Shown one piece after another: positions 26,897 through 35,405 of a stretch of 64,000 bases of DNA. Every line of letters begins with the position of its first letter. Within the stretch, counting starts at the first letter, position 1. The translations under genes were made by a program, and so were the position numbers. The notes beneath the pieces are model-generated. The model searched no databases. It was not told the origin of the DNA and was given only the letters and a program-made list of their open reading frames with translations. Source of the DNA: an uncultured Tateyamaria sp. (GTDB lineage: Bacteria; Pseudomonadota; Alphaproteobacteria; Rhodobacterales; Rhodobacteraceae); contig NZ_CANMEU010000001.1 in assembly GCF_947497045.1 (NCBI RefSeq), forward strand, positions 310,001 through 374,000, given 5' to 3'.

Positions 26897-27868
26897 TCAG
26901 GTCAGTGCGCTGGCCACAGCCACATAGATCGGCAGCCCAAGCGTCAGATTGAACGGGAATGTCACCCCGAGGGACAACGTCAGGTAAATCGATGGGTTCG
27001 CTTCGGGCAGGGCAACCCGCATGGCCGCAGGCACCGCGATGTAGCTGGCCGAAGCCGACAGCACCATGAACAGCACGACCCCGCCCGTACTCAGCCCCAA
27101 TACCAGCCCCGTGCCAAGGCCCAGGGCCGAGCCCACAAGCGGCATCACGACCCCAAAGGCCAGTACACCCGGCTTCAACACCCCCGACCCGCCGCGCAAT
27201 CCACGCCCCGCGACCAGCCCCATATCCAGCAGGAACAGGCACAAAACCCCCTGGAAGGGTGACACGATAAAGGCCTCGATCTTGGCCAGTCCTTCGGCCC
27301 CCGTGATCCACCCGATGGCGAAGCTGCCGACCAGCAACACGATGGAGCCGTTCAGCATGATCTCGCGGATCAGGTCCTTGTCCATCCGGCGGGCATCGCC
27401 CCCGCGCGAGATCAGCCAGAGGGCAGACAGGATCGCCGGGGCCTCCATCGCCGCGGCAACCGCAACCATGTACCCTTCAGAGGCAATTCCACTGCTTTCC
27501 AGCACCGATGTGCCCGCCACGAAGGTCACAATCGAGATCGAGCCGTAATGCGCCGCAACCGCAGCGGCATCCAATCGGCTCAGCCCGCTCATCACCTGCA
27601 AGAGTGCAAACGCAATCAGCGGCAGGACGGCTGACAGGATCAGTCCGGCAATCAGCGACAGGGCAAGCGTCGCGTCGATGCCATGATCGGCCACACTCAC
27701 CCCGCCTTTGAACCCGATGGCGAACAGCAGATAGATCGACATGCCCTTGGCCACCGCCTCGGGGATATTCAGATCGGACCGCGCCAGTGCTGCGGCCACC
27801 CCAAGCGCAAAGCTGAGGATAATGGGCGACAACAGGTTGGTCGCCGCAAGGCTCAGGATTTGATCCAT
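26897..27868 (-). CDS. sodium-dependent bicarbonate permease, SbtA family (DUF897)
   Basis: A 323-residue inner-membrane protein with about ten hydrophobic helices. The two-fold repeat pattern of SbtA is visible, with serine- and glycine-rich segments (AAHYGSISIVTFVAG and VLSASASYIAVPAA) in equivalent positions where the cyanobacterial transporter binds bicarbonate and sodium. It imports bicarbonate. I chose the ATG in MDQILSL, preceded by AAAGGAT, over a start six codons earlier. The carbonic anhydrase gene lies 26 bp upstream and the SbtB-like gene 17 bp downstream. Confidence 0.88.
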   Translation of the reverse strand: MDQILSLAATNLLSPIILSFALGVAAALARSDLNIPEAVAKGMSIYLLFAIGFKGGVSVADHGIDATLALSLIAGLILSAVLPLIAFALLQVMSGLSRLDAAAVAAHYGSISIVTFVAGTSVLESSGIASEGYMVAVAAAMEAPAILSALWLISRGGDARRMDKDLIREIMLNGSIVLLVGSFAIGWITGAEGLAKIEAFIVSPFQGVLCLFLLDMGLVAGRGLRGGSGVLKPGVLAFGVVMPLVGSALGLGTGLVLGLSTGGVVLFMVLSASASYIAVPAAMRVALPEANPSIYLTLSLGVTFPFNLTLGLPIYVAVASALT

Positions 27869-27894
27869 GCGGATCCTTTCAGTCAACCGGCGCC

Positions 27895-28545
27895 CTAGAC
27901 GGGTTGAAAATCAAGTGTTTTACCCATGAATTGGCTCATCCCGCCTTCCGCGATATCCGTCCACAGCCCGTGAATGCTGAGCGAGCCGTCGTTCACGCGT
28001 TCCTCAACAAAGGGGAAGGTCATCAGGTTTTCCATAGACGTCACGACGGCCAGTTGTTCAAGCCGTTGGGCTTTGTCCTCCGGTCCCTGAATATCGGCGA
28101 CTTCGCTGAATTTGGGTCGCAGAATATCCATCCAACGCCCGACAAAACTGGACTTTTCCTCAAGCTCGGGGGCTCGTCCCTCGCACATGTCGATACAGCC
28201 CTGCACCCCACCACAGCGCGAGTGGCCAAGCACGACGACATGCGCGACCTTGAGCACATTCACCGCGTATTCCACGGCTGCCGAGGTGCCGTGGTGATCC
28301 CCGTCCGGCTCATAGGGGGGAACGAGGTTGGCAATATTGCGGTGGATAAAGAATTCGCCCTGATCCGCTCCGAAAATCTGCGTGACCTGTACCCGGCTGT
28401 CACAGCACGAAATCACCATCGCCCGCGGGCGCTGTCCTTCAGTAGCCAAGCGGCGATACCAGGCGGAATTTTCGGTATAAGTGGTCGCTTTCCACCCCTG
28501 ATACCGTTGCAAAAGAAATGTCGGAAGCGGTTTAACCCTGTGCAT
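27895..28545 (-). CDS. beta-class carbonic anhydrase
   Basis: A 216-residue zinc enzyme that interconverts CO2 and bicarbonate. The zinc ligands and catalytic dyad are seen in CCDSR (Cys47, Asp49, Arg51) and GHSRCGG (His108, Cys111). Length fits the family. No signal peptide, so it acts in the cytoplasm. It is the first gene of the inorganic-carbon operon with the SbtA-like permease and SbtB-like PII protein. The start is the first ATG of a good match; the upstream ribosome binding site is weak. Confidence 0.92.
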   Translation of the reverse strand: MHRVKPLPTFLLQRYQGWKATTYTENSAWYRRLATEGQRPRAMVISCCDSRVQVTQIFGADQGEFFIHRNIANLVPPYEPDGDHHGTSAAVEYAVNVLKVAHVVVLGHSRCGGVQGCIDMCEGRAPELEEKSSFVGRWMDILRPKFSEVADIQGPEDKAQRLEQLAVVTSMENLMTFPFVEERVNDGSLSIHGLWTDIAEGGMSQFMGKTLDFQPV

Positions 28546-28714
28546 GGTGTGGTTTGGCCTGTCCCTGAGTGGCTTTAGGGGCGGTAAATACCCGGAATTG
28601 TCAGCAAATTCGAGCAAAAAGGCGCTTTGGCCCTAACGATTTGGGAACCGTCTTTGTGGCATCACAGGTTCAACCGTGGGGGCGGACCACAATGTGTGAC
28701 AAGAGGTGATAGTT

Positions 28715-29095
28715 TTGAAAAATGTAACTCAAATCCGATTGGCTGAGGCTGTGCATGTCGATCAAGACCGTTTGGGTGCCCTTTATTCCCAGATGGATGC
28801 CGACAGCGCCGAAGATGTCGTGTGCCGCGCGATGGAGGAGTTGGCGTTGCGTATGGGCCATTGTGACCGGCAGTACCGCGCGGGCGATCTTGGAGCATTG
28901 CACAAGTCCAGCAAGTCGCTGATCGCGATTGCGGATCAGATCGGGATGACGGTTTTGGCCGGCGTGGCCCGTGATGTTGCGACTTGCGCAAAAACGGGCG
29001 ATCTGGTCGCACTTGCCGCCACCCTGGGGCGGTTGATGCGGACGGGTGAGGGGTCGCTATCGGCCATATGGGAGTTGCAGGACGTGACCATCTGA
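28715..29095 (+). CDS. Hpt-like four-helix protein
   Basis: A 126-residue, almost all-helical protein. The segment LGALHKSSKSLIAIADQIGM, followed by LAGVARDVATCAKTGDLVAL, resembles the histidine-phosphotransfer (Hpt) helix pair, with His in the position that is phosphorylated. The usual HxLKG is not exact, so this is a tentative match. AGAGG lies eight bases before a TTG start. A GTG nine bases earlier overlaps that site and is less likely. The M17 aminopeptidase gene lies 69 bp downstream in the same direction. No kinase or response regulator is adjacent. Confidence 0.6.
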   Translation: MKNVTQIRLAEAVHVDQDRLGALYSQMDADSAEDVVCRAMEELALRMGHCDRQYRAGDLGALHKSSKSLIAIADQIGMTVLAGVARDVATCAKTGDLVALAATLGRLMRTGEGSLSAIWELQDVTI

Positions 29096-29164
29096 CGCCG
29101 CACCCTTGCAGCAGCAGGCAAAGCAGATAGGCTGGCAGGCATCACATGATCAAAAGGTGCCTAA

Positions 29165-30544
29165 ATGCCACTTACCTTCGCCGCGCCCGACGCCGCCGCC
29201 ATCCCTTTGCACCTGCTTGCCGAGGATGCAGTGCAGCCTTGGCTCGACACGCAAAGCGATACGGTAAAACACTGGGCCAGCGCGCAGGGGTTCACAGGGG
29301 CCATCGGACAGGCGTTGACCTGCCCCGGTGCGGATGGGATAAGCGTGGCCGCCATCGGCTATGGCACCGCTGCCACGCGTAAACGGGGCCGGTTTCATCT
29401 GGCTGCCGGGGCCACGCGATTACCATCAGGCACCTACGATCTGAAACACACACTGGATGCCGACACACGCGATGTCGAAGCACTCGGCTGGTTGCTCGCT
29501 GCCTATCGGTTTGACCGCTACAAGGACCAGTCCGCGATGAAAGCAGCGTTGATCGCGCCCGAGGGCACAGACGCCACAAGGATTGAGGCGATTGCCAACG
29601 GCGAGGCCCTCAGCCGCACCCTGATCAACACACCAGCCTCCGACATGGGCCCCCCGGATCTTGAGCAGGCCGCCCGTGATCTGGCCGAAAAATTCAACGC
29701 ACAGATCAGCATAATTGCGGGCGACGACCTGCTCGCGCAGAACTTTCCGATGATCCACACCGTTGGCCGCGCAGCAGATCGCGCCCCCCGTCTGATTGAC
29801 ATGCAGTGGGGGAACAACGGGCCACGCCTGACGCTTGTGGGCAAGGGCGTTTGTTTTGACACCGGTGGGCTGAACCTCAAACCGGGAGCATCCATGGGGT
29901 TGATGAAAAAGGACATGGGCGGGTCTGCTGCCGTCCTTGGGTTGGCACAGATGATCATGGCAACCGATCTGGACATCCGATTGCGGGTCCTGATTCCCGC
30001 AGTCGAAAACAGCGTTGCAGGCAATGCGTACCGACCCGGTGATATCCTCACCTCGCGCAAGGGCCTCACGGTCGAAATCAACAACACCGACGCCGAAGGG
30101 CGGCTGGTGCTGGCAGACGCGCTCGCACTCGCGGATGAGGACAAGCCCAATCTGATCATCTCGATGGCGACACTGACAGGAGCGGCGCGCGTGGCCGTTG
30201 GCCCCGATCTTGCGCCCTATTTCACCGACAGCGATCCTGTGGCAACCGCGCTGGAAACAGCGGCGCGCACGCAAGCGGATCCCGTCTGGCGCATGCCGTT
30301 CCATGACCCCTACGAGGCGATGATCGAACCGGGCATTGCTGACCTCGACAACGCGCCAAAAGGCGGGTTCGCCGGGTCCATCACCGCCGCCTTGTTCCTG
30401 CGCCGCTTCGTGACCGAAACACCCTACATGCACTTTGACATCTACGGCTGGCAGCCAAGCGATGCGCCCGCCCGCACAAAAGGGGGTGTGGGGCAAGGCA
30501 CCCGCGCGCTGTTTGCGGCCCTGCCCGATGCTCTCAAACCATGA
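29165..30544 (+). CDS. leucyl aminopeptidase family protein (M17)
   Basis: A 459-residue cytoplasmic di-zinc aminopeptidase that trims N-terminal residues from peptides. The metal- and substrate-binding sequences are intact: VCFDTGGLNLKP, MKKDMGGSAAVLG and NNTDAEGRLVLADAL, the M17 signature. The N-terminal macro-like domain is shorter and more divergent than in E. coli PepA, as in the PepB-like group. The stop overlaps the start of the NlpC/P60 gene by 4 bp. Confidence 0.92.
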   Translation: MPLTFAAPDAAAIPLHLLAEDAVQPWLDTQSDTVKHWASAQGFTGAIGQALTCPGADGISVAAIGYGTAATRKRGRFHLAAGATRLPSGTYDLKHTLDADTRDVEALGWLLAAYRFDRYKDQSAMKAALIAPEGTDATRIEAIANGEALSRTLINTPASDMGPPDLEQAARDLAEKFNAQISIIAGDDLLAQNFPMIHTVGRAADRAPRLIDMQWGNNGPRLTLVGKGVCFDTGGLNLKPGASMGLMKKDMGGSAAVLGLAQMIMATDLDIRLRVLIPAVENSVAGNAYRPGDILTSRKGLTVEINNTDAEGRLVLADALALADEDKPNLIISMATLTGAARVAVGPDLAPYFTDSDPVATALETAARTQADPVWRMPFHDPYEAMIEPGIADLDNAPKGGFAGSITAALFLRRFVTETPYMHFDIYGWQPSDAPARTKGGVGQGTRALFAALPDALKP

Positions 30545-31323
30545 GTGATCCGCGAACGACACCCAATCCAGACTATCTGGGTCTCGATCGGCCCGGCCAA
30601 ATCCTGTGGCCCCATGTCGATCTGTGCCGCATGCCCGGGGGCGTGCGCGACCGCCAGCTTTTGTGCGGCGCGCATGTGACGGTCATGGGCGAGGACGACA
30701 CGCATGCCTACATTCGCGCCGCCCATGATGGTTATATCGGCTTTGTGCCAAGCCGCTGCATCGGGACACAACTGCCCCCAACGCATCACATCACAAGCCC
30801 GGGCGCACATGCCTACCGCAAGGCATCCATCAAAGCCCCCGAAACCGCCGCTTTCAGCTTTGGGGCCGCGCTCACGGCTCGCACAACCTCGGATGACTTT
30901 GTCGAAACGCATCTCGGGCACGTGCCCAAAGCACAACTGACACCGCTGCCATCAACGAACCCAACAGACACGGCACGGCTGTTTCTGGGCACGCCCTACC
31001 TGTGGGGCGGCAACACACGCGCCGGCATCGACTGCTCCGGGCTTGTACAAATCGCGCTCACAACCGCAAACCAGCCCTGCCCCGGCGACAGCGATCAGCA
31101 AGAGGCTGAAACCGGCATCCCCGTGCCAGACCAGGACTACCGACAAAACGACCTGCTGTTCTGGGAGGGGCACGTGGCGCTGATCACCAGCCCGACAACC
31201 ATGATACACGCCAATGCTTATCATATGCAGGTCGTCGAAGAAGACATCACAACCGCCCTCGACCGCATCGCCAGGACGGCGGGTCCCGTGACCAGCCACA
31301 AACGGATCACACCCTTCTTTTGA
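30541..31323 (+). CDS. NlpC/P60 family cysteine peptidase with N-terminal SH3-like region
   Basis: A 260-residue protein. The first 130 residues resemble bacterial SH3-like repeats (VTVMGEDDTHAYIRAAHDGY). The C-terminal NlpC/P60 domain has the nucleophile Cys165 in GIDCSGL and the catalytic His213 in WEGHVAL, with a third polar residue in the IHANAYH segment. The family cuts peptide stems of peptidoglycan, usually between gamma-D-Glu and diaminopimelate. No signal peptide is seen, so it may recycle wall peptides in the cytoplasm, consistent with translation coupled to an aminopeptidase. Confidence 0.88.
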   Translation: MSDPRTTPNPDYLGLDRPGQILWPHVDLCRMPGGVRDRQLLCGAHVTVMGEDDTHAYIRAAHDGYIGFVPSRCIGTQLPPTHHITSPGAHAYRKASIKAPETAAFSFGAALTARTTSDDFVETHLGHVPKAQLTPLPSTNPTDTARLFLGTPYLWGGNTRAGIDCSGLVQIALTTANQPCPGDSDQQEAETGIPVPDQDYRQNDLLFWEGHVALITSPTTMIHANAYHMQVVEEDITTALDRIARTAGPVTSHKRITPFF

Positions 31324-31370
31324 CCAAAAATACCGTGGGGAAGTTTGAAGGGGCAACGCCCCTTCATCAG
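31322..31370. repeat. intergenic repeat copy E with a bidirectional hairpin
   Basis: TTGACCAAAAATACCG follows the NlpC/P60 stop and is followed by the hairpin GAAGGGGC-AAC-GCCCCTTC. The following gene is convergent, so the hairpin can serve both. Confidence 0.6.
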
Positions 31371-31407
31371 CAAAAATAGATAGCCCCCGCGCAAGCGGAC
31401 AATCGGG

Positions 31408-31755
31408 TCACTCCACCGCGCGGATCAACTTGCGCTCAAGCACCCGCAAGACCGTCTTCAGATCGTGACCGCGCCGCAGGATCTGACCGCCAATACCGAT
31501 CACCGCATACATCCCCTGACGCCCACGCAGCTTGGGACGCTTCTCAATCCGATAAAGCGGGGTCTCAGCCGTCCGGCGAAACACCGAAAACACGGCAACC
31601 TCGCGCAAACAGGAGATGCCGTAATCGCGCCACTCGCCCGCCGCGACCATCCGCCCATACAGCGACAGGATCACCGCCAGCTCCGTGCGGTGAAACGCCA
31701 CCTGCGGGCTGGGCATCTCATGCGAGTTTGAAGGGGGGGGCGTATGCAACGTCAT
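31408..31755 (-). CDS. DUF2794 domain-containing protein
   Basis: A 115-residue protein matching DUF2794 by FHRTELAVILSLYGRMVAAG, WRDYGI and the YRIEKRPKLR strand. It is small, soluble and of unknown function, and widespread in alphaproteobacteria. I chose the ATG in MTLHTPPPS. A frame nine codons longer exists. It is convergent with the NlpC/P60 gene and divergent from paaI. Confidence 0.78.
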   Translation of the reverse strand: MTLHTPPPSNSHEMPSPQVAFHRTELAVILSLYGRMVAAGEWRDYGISCLREVAVFSVFRRTAETPLYRIEKRPKLRGRQGMYAVIGIGGQILRRGHDLKTVLRVLERKLIRAVE

Positions 31756-31865
31756 ACCGGACAGTCGCGCGGTGCGACACACATTTCAAGAGGGGTCGTT
31801 ACGAATGCTTGAACGCGTTACAGAATACGGGCAACATCCACATATTCGGAAACGCATGAGGGGCC

Positions 31866-32300
31866 ATGACACCGCAAGACCGCGCAGAACGCAGCGCAGA
31901 CATCATGTGGGCCAATGACGCCGCCAGTCAGTCTTTGGGCATGCACATCGCCGCCATCGGCCCCGGTACGGCGACCCTGAAAATGCCGGTGCGCACTGAC
32001 ATGCTGAACGGGCATGGCATGTGCCACGGCGGCTTCATCTTTACGCTGGCCGACAGCGCCTTTGCCTTCGCCTGCAACACCTACAACGCGCGCGCTGTCG
32101 CCCAGTCCAATCAAATCACCTACCTCATGCCCGCTCAACCAGACGAGACCTTGACCGCAACAGCAACCGAAGTTGCGCGCCATGGTCGGACCGGCACCTA
32201 TGACGTCACTGTCACCGGAGCGGCTGGCCAACAAATCGCCCTGTTCCGCGGGCTATCGCGCACCATCAAAGGCCACCATTTCCCCGAGGACAGCGCATGA
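31866..32300 (+). CDS. paaI: hydroxyphenylacetyl-CoA thioesterase PaaI
   Basis: A 144-residue hotdog-fold thioesterase. The GHGMCHGGFIFTLADSAFAF segment holds the active-site loop and helix typical of PaaI. It hydrolyses ring-hydroxylated phenylacetyl-CoA esters and frees CoA trapped in dead-end products of the phenylacetate pathway. It overlaps paaK by 4 bp. The paaABCDE epoxidase and the ring-cleavage genes are not in this window. Confidence 0.88.
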   Translation: MTPQDRAERSADIMWANDAASQSLGMHIAAIGPGTATLKMPVRTDMLNGHGMCHGGFIFTLADSAFAFACNTYNARAVAQSNQITYLMPAQPDETLTATATEVARHGRTGTYDVTVTGAAGQQIALFRGLSRTIKGHHFPEDSA

Positions 32301-33589
32301 AAGACCTCACGCCAACCAGACACATGCTGGATCCCATCGAGATCGCCAGCCGAGACGAAATCGAAGCGCTCCAACTTGAGCGATTGAAATGGTCCCTATC
32401 GCACGCCTACACAAATGTCCCGCATTACCGGGCCGCCTTCGATCGCGCGGGCCTGCGCCCGGACGATCTGCACAACCTCGCCGACCTCGCCAAATTCCCC
32501 TTCACCGTCAAACAGGATCTGCGCGACAACTACCCTTTCGGCATGTTCGCAGTACCGCGCGGTCAAGTGAAACGTATCCACGCCTCCTCGGGCACAACGG
32601 GGCAGCCTACGGTCGTGGGCTACACCGAAAACGATCTGAAACACTGGGGCGATGTGGTCGCGCGGTCCCTGCGCGCGGCGGGGATGCAACGGGGGGACCT
32701 GCTGCACAACGCCTATGGCTATGGCCTGTTTACCGGCGGCCTAGGCATCCATCTGGGTGCCGATACACTTGGGCTGACGACCATTCCGATCTCGGGCGGA
32801 ATGACCCCGCGCCAGGTGCGTTTGATCACGGATTTCGAGCCCAAAGGGATTACGGTCACGCCCTCCTATGCGCTCTCGGTTCTGGATGAATTTGCAGCCC
32901 AAGGCATTGATCCGCGCACATCCTCTCTTGAGGTTGGCATATTCGGAGCCGAGCCATGGACAAACGCCATGCGCCGTGAAATTGAGCAAGCCTTTGATAT
33001 GCACGCCGTTGATATCTATGGCCTTTCAGAGGTCATCGGCCCCGGCGTCTCGATGGAATGTGTCGAAACCAAAGACGGGCTGCACATCTGGGAAGACCAT
33101 TTCTTCCCCGAAATCATCGACCCCAATTCAGGCGAACCCGTGCCCGAAGGCAAAATGGGCGAACTTGTCTTTACCTCACTGACCAAAGAGGCATTTCCCA
33201 TCATCCGCTACCGCACCCGCGACCTGACACGGTTGCTGCCCGGCACGGCACGGTCCATGCGGCGTATGGAAAAGGTGACGGGGCGATCTGACGATATGAT
33301 CATTCTGCGCGGGGTGAATGTGTTTCCAACGCAAATCGAGGAATGCCTGATGGCCACCCCCGGCCTTGCGCCACATTTCCAGATCGAGCTAACCAAACCC
33401 GACCGTATGGATCAGATGCGGGTACTGTGTGAGGCAACAGACGGGTCCGTGGACGCAGCATACGCGGCCAGCGCCCTGGGTGACCAGATCAAGCAGAGCA
33501 TCGGGATCAGCGTCACGGTCGATGTGAGGGCTCCGCACAGTGTCGCGCGTTCCCAAGGCAAGGCGGTGCGTATCATCGATAATCGCTGA
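32297..33589 (+). CDS. paaK: phenylacetate-CoA ligase
   Basis: A 430-residue adenylate-forming enzyme that activates phenylacetate to phenylacetyl-CoA with ATP. The phosphate-binding loop HASSGTTGQPTV near residue 95 is conserved. DIYGLSEVIGPG is the aromatic substrate/adenylate motif, and YRTRDLT lies before the C-terminal domain. Length matches PaaK. It is coupled to paaI. A TetR regulator gene ends 4 bp away on the other strand. Confidence 0.94.
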   Translation: MKDLTPTRHMLDPIEIASRDEIEALQLERLKWSLSHAYTNVPHYRAAFDRAGLRPDDLHNLADLAKFPFTVKQDLRDNYPFGMFAVPRGQVKRIHASSGTTGQPTVVGYTENDLKHWGDVVARSLRAAGMQRGDLLHNAYGYGLFTGGLGIHLGADTLGLTTIPISGGMTPRQVRLITDFEPKGITVTPSYALSVLDEFAAQGIDPRTSSLEVGIFGAEPWTNAMRREIEQAFDMHAVDIYGLSEVIGPGVSMECVETKDGLHIWEDHFFPEIIDPNSGEPVPEGKMGELVFTSLTKEAFPIIRYRTRDLTRLLPGTARSMRRMEKVTGRSDDMIILRGVNVFPTQIEECLMATPGLAPHFQIELTKPDRMDQMRVLCEATDGSVDAAYAASALGDQIKQSIGISVTVDVRAPHSVARSQGKAVRIIDNR

Positions 33590-33593
33590 CGGA

Positions 33594-34211
33594 TCAGCGC
33601 GCGTAGCGGGCGAGAAAGGTCTCAACCGCACCATCGACCACCCGGTCAATGTCAGCCTCGCTCACGGTGTTGATAACACCGAACATCAATCGGGGCCAAA
33701 GGTCAGCCTTACACAGTTCCCCAAACTGATCCGCGGCCAAGGTCAGATCGTCGATCCGCAACTCACCGCGCGTGACGGATTCGGCAAAATAAGCCGCCAT
33801 CTCGCCTCGCATCCGTTCCGGGCCGGATTTGTAAAAGGCACGCCCGATCTCCGGAAAGCGATCCGATTCCGCCACGCAGATCCGAAACACCTGCTGTCCA
33901 AACTGCGAGGTGATAAAGCGCAAAAAATGACGCCCCGCCTGGCTCAGCACCTCGCGCGGTGGGGCGGACATATCAATGTTGTCGATGGCAGCCTGGCTTT
34001 GACGGGCGCATTCGGTATTGGCGACCTCCATGAATAACAAACGCTTGTCGGGGAAATAGCTGTAAAGCGTCGCCTTGCTGACGCCCGCCTCTTTGGCGAT
34101 ATCGTCCACGCTCGCGCCCTCAAACCCGTCCGCCATGAACACGACCCGTGCCCCTTCAAGCACCTGATCGAATTTGCGGCCCTTCCGGACGATGAGGGTG
34201 GCGTCGTTCAT
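33594..34211 (-). CDS. TetR/AcrR family transcriptional regulator
   Basis: A 205-residue regulator. The N-terminal helix-turn-helix (about residues 15-60: GASVDDIAKEAGVSKATLYSYFPDK) is a textbook TetR DNA-binding domain; the rest is the helical ligand-binding and dimer domain. The ATG in MNDATLIV is preferred over a longer frame. The adjacent paaIK genes are possible targets, as some TetR proteins (PaaR) repress them with phenylacetyl-CoA as ligand, but that is only inferred from position. A candidate operator lies upstream of its own start. Confidence 0.88.
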   Translation of the reverse strand: MNDATLIVRKGRKFDQVLEGARVVFMADGFEGASVDDIAKEAGVSKATLYSYFPDKRLLFMEVANTECARQSQAAIDNIDMSAPPREVLSQAGRHFLRFITSQFGQQVFRICVAESDRFPEIGRAFYKSGPERMRGEMAAYFAESVTRGELRIDDLTLAADQFGELCKADLWPRLMFGVINTVSEADIDRVVDGAVETFLARYAR

Positions 34212-34236
34212 ATGGTGTCCTGTCTGGCAAGGACTT

Positions 34237-34261
34237 GGTTTATAAACCGATCCGTTCAGTT
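34237..34261. promoter_or_regulatory. candidate TetR-family operator upstream of the regulator gene
   Basis: A perfect 12-bp palindrome GGTTTATAAACC (34237-34248) overlaps a 17-bp imperfect palindrome AACCGATCCGTTCAGTT (34245-34261), whose half sites match at six of eight positions. It lies 26-50 bp before the start codon, where autoregulation is usual. The AT-rich TTTATAAA could also be the -10 region. Confidence 0.5.
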
Positions 34262-34384
34262 TCCATAGACAATTCCACTCAGATGCCGGTGCAGGACACA
34301 TCAAAGGACGCTGCGTTCTCTATTCTTTACTCCAAAAGCGGATCGGCGGTGGATAGCGTCGTGCACACGCGATACGCTTGATCC

Positions 34385-35308
34385 ATGCTTGCGATCCTGT
34401 TGAAAACCCTGCCCTTCTTTGCGCTGATCGGTCTTGGATATTGGGCAGGACGCACCCGGTTTTTCAGTCAGGAGGCGACCGCCTACCTCGCCAAATTCGT
34501 GTTCTACTTTGCGCTATCGGCAATGATCTTCCGCTTTGCCGCCAATCTGGAACTGGCACAGGTCTGGGACGGTCGGCTCGTGGCCGCATATCTGTGGGGG
34601 ACCGCGTTTGTTTACGGGATCGCCACAGCCGTAGGGTTTTTGCGCGGGCTTGATGTGCAAACAAACGCGGTCGAGGCGCAATGCGCCGTGATCGGCAATG
34701 CGGGTTTTCTGGGCTTGCCGATGCTTGCACTGCTCTTTGGCCCGCAAGCCATTGGACCCGTGATGTTGGTGCTGGCCACTGACCTTATCGTATTTTCCAG
34801 CCTGATCGTGATCCTGATCACCGTAGGGCGGGACGGGCGTATGTCACCGGCCGTCCTTCGCACCATCGGCATCGGGCTCATCAAGAACCCGATGATTGTC
34901 GCGATGGGGCTGGGGTTGATCTGGGCAGGGCTGAAACTGCCAATCCCCGCCCCGATGAACGATTTCCTGAACATCCTGGGCGGGGCCGCCACCCCTGGTG
35001 CGCTCTTCGCCATCGGCGCTTCACTCGCCTCGAAATCAGCCGAACGGATCGAAATTGCAGGCTGGCTGAGCTTTTGCAAGCTGGTGCTGCACCCGGCATT
35101 GGTGGCGTTTTCCGCCATCTATCTGTTCAAGGTCGAAGCCTTCGGAGCAGCCATGATCATCGCCTGTGCAGCCATGCCGGTGGCGGGCAACATCTACATG
35201 CTGGCCCAGCATTACGGAGTCGCGCCCCAAAGAGTGTCGGCAGCAATCCTCGTTTCAACCGCACTCAGCGTGATCACCCTCACAGCCGTCATCGCATGGA
35301 TCAGCTGA
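34385..35308 (+). CDS. AEC (auxin efflux carrier) family transporter
   Basis: A 307-residue inner-membrane carrier with about ten hydrophobic helices. The family includes malonate and other organic-acid carriers; substrate cannot be read from the sequence. The inverted repeat of five helices typical of AEC proteins fits, with PMLALLFGPQAIGPVML between the halves. It precedes the S-formylglutathione hydrolase run but is separated from it by about 97 bp including an intergenic repeat. Confidence 0.85.
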   Translation: MLAILLKTLPFFALIGLGYWAGRTRFFSQEATAYLAKFVFYFALSAMIFRFAANLELAQVWDGRLVAAYLWGTAFVYGIATAVGFLRGLDVQTNAVEAQCAVIGNAGFLGLPMLALLFGPQAIGPVMLVLATDLIVFSSLIVILITVGRDGRMSPAVLRTIGIGLIKNPMIVAMGLGLIWAGLKLPIPAPMNDFLNILGGAATPGALFAIGASLASKSAERIEIAGWLSFCKLVLHPALVAFSAIYLFKVEAFGAAMIIACAAMPVAGNIYMLAQHYGVAPQRVSAAILVSTALSVITLTAVIAWIS

Positions 35309-35315
35309 TCCTCTT

Positions 35316-35350
35316 CATCTTGCCAAATAAACTCCCGCCGGAGGCAACCG
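35316..35350. repeat. intergenic repeat copy F (degenerate)
   Basis: CATCTTGCCAAATAAACTCCC, followed by GCCGGAGGCAACCG, is a diverged version of the repeat core seen in copies A-C. Confidence 0.45.
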
Positions 35351-35405
35351 ACAGTTGCTGCCCGCGCAGAGGCCCGATAGCGATAGGACAACGAAAGGAC
35401 AGCCC

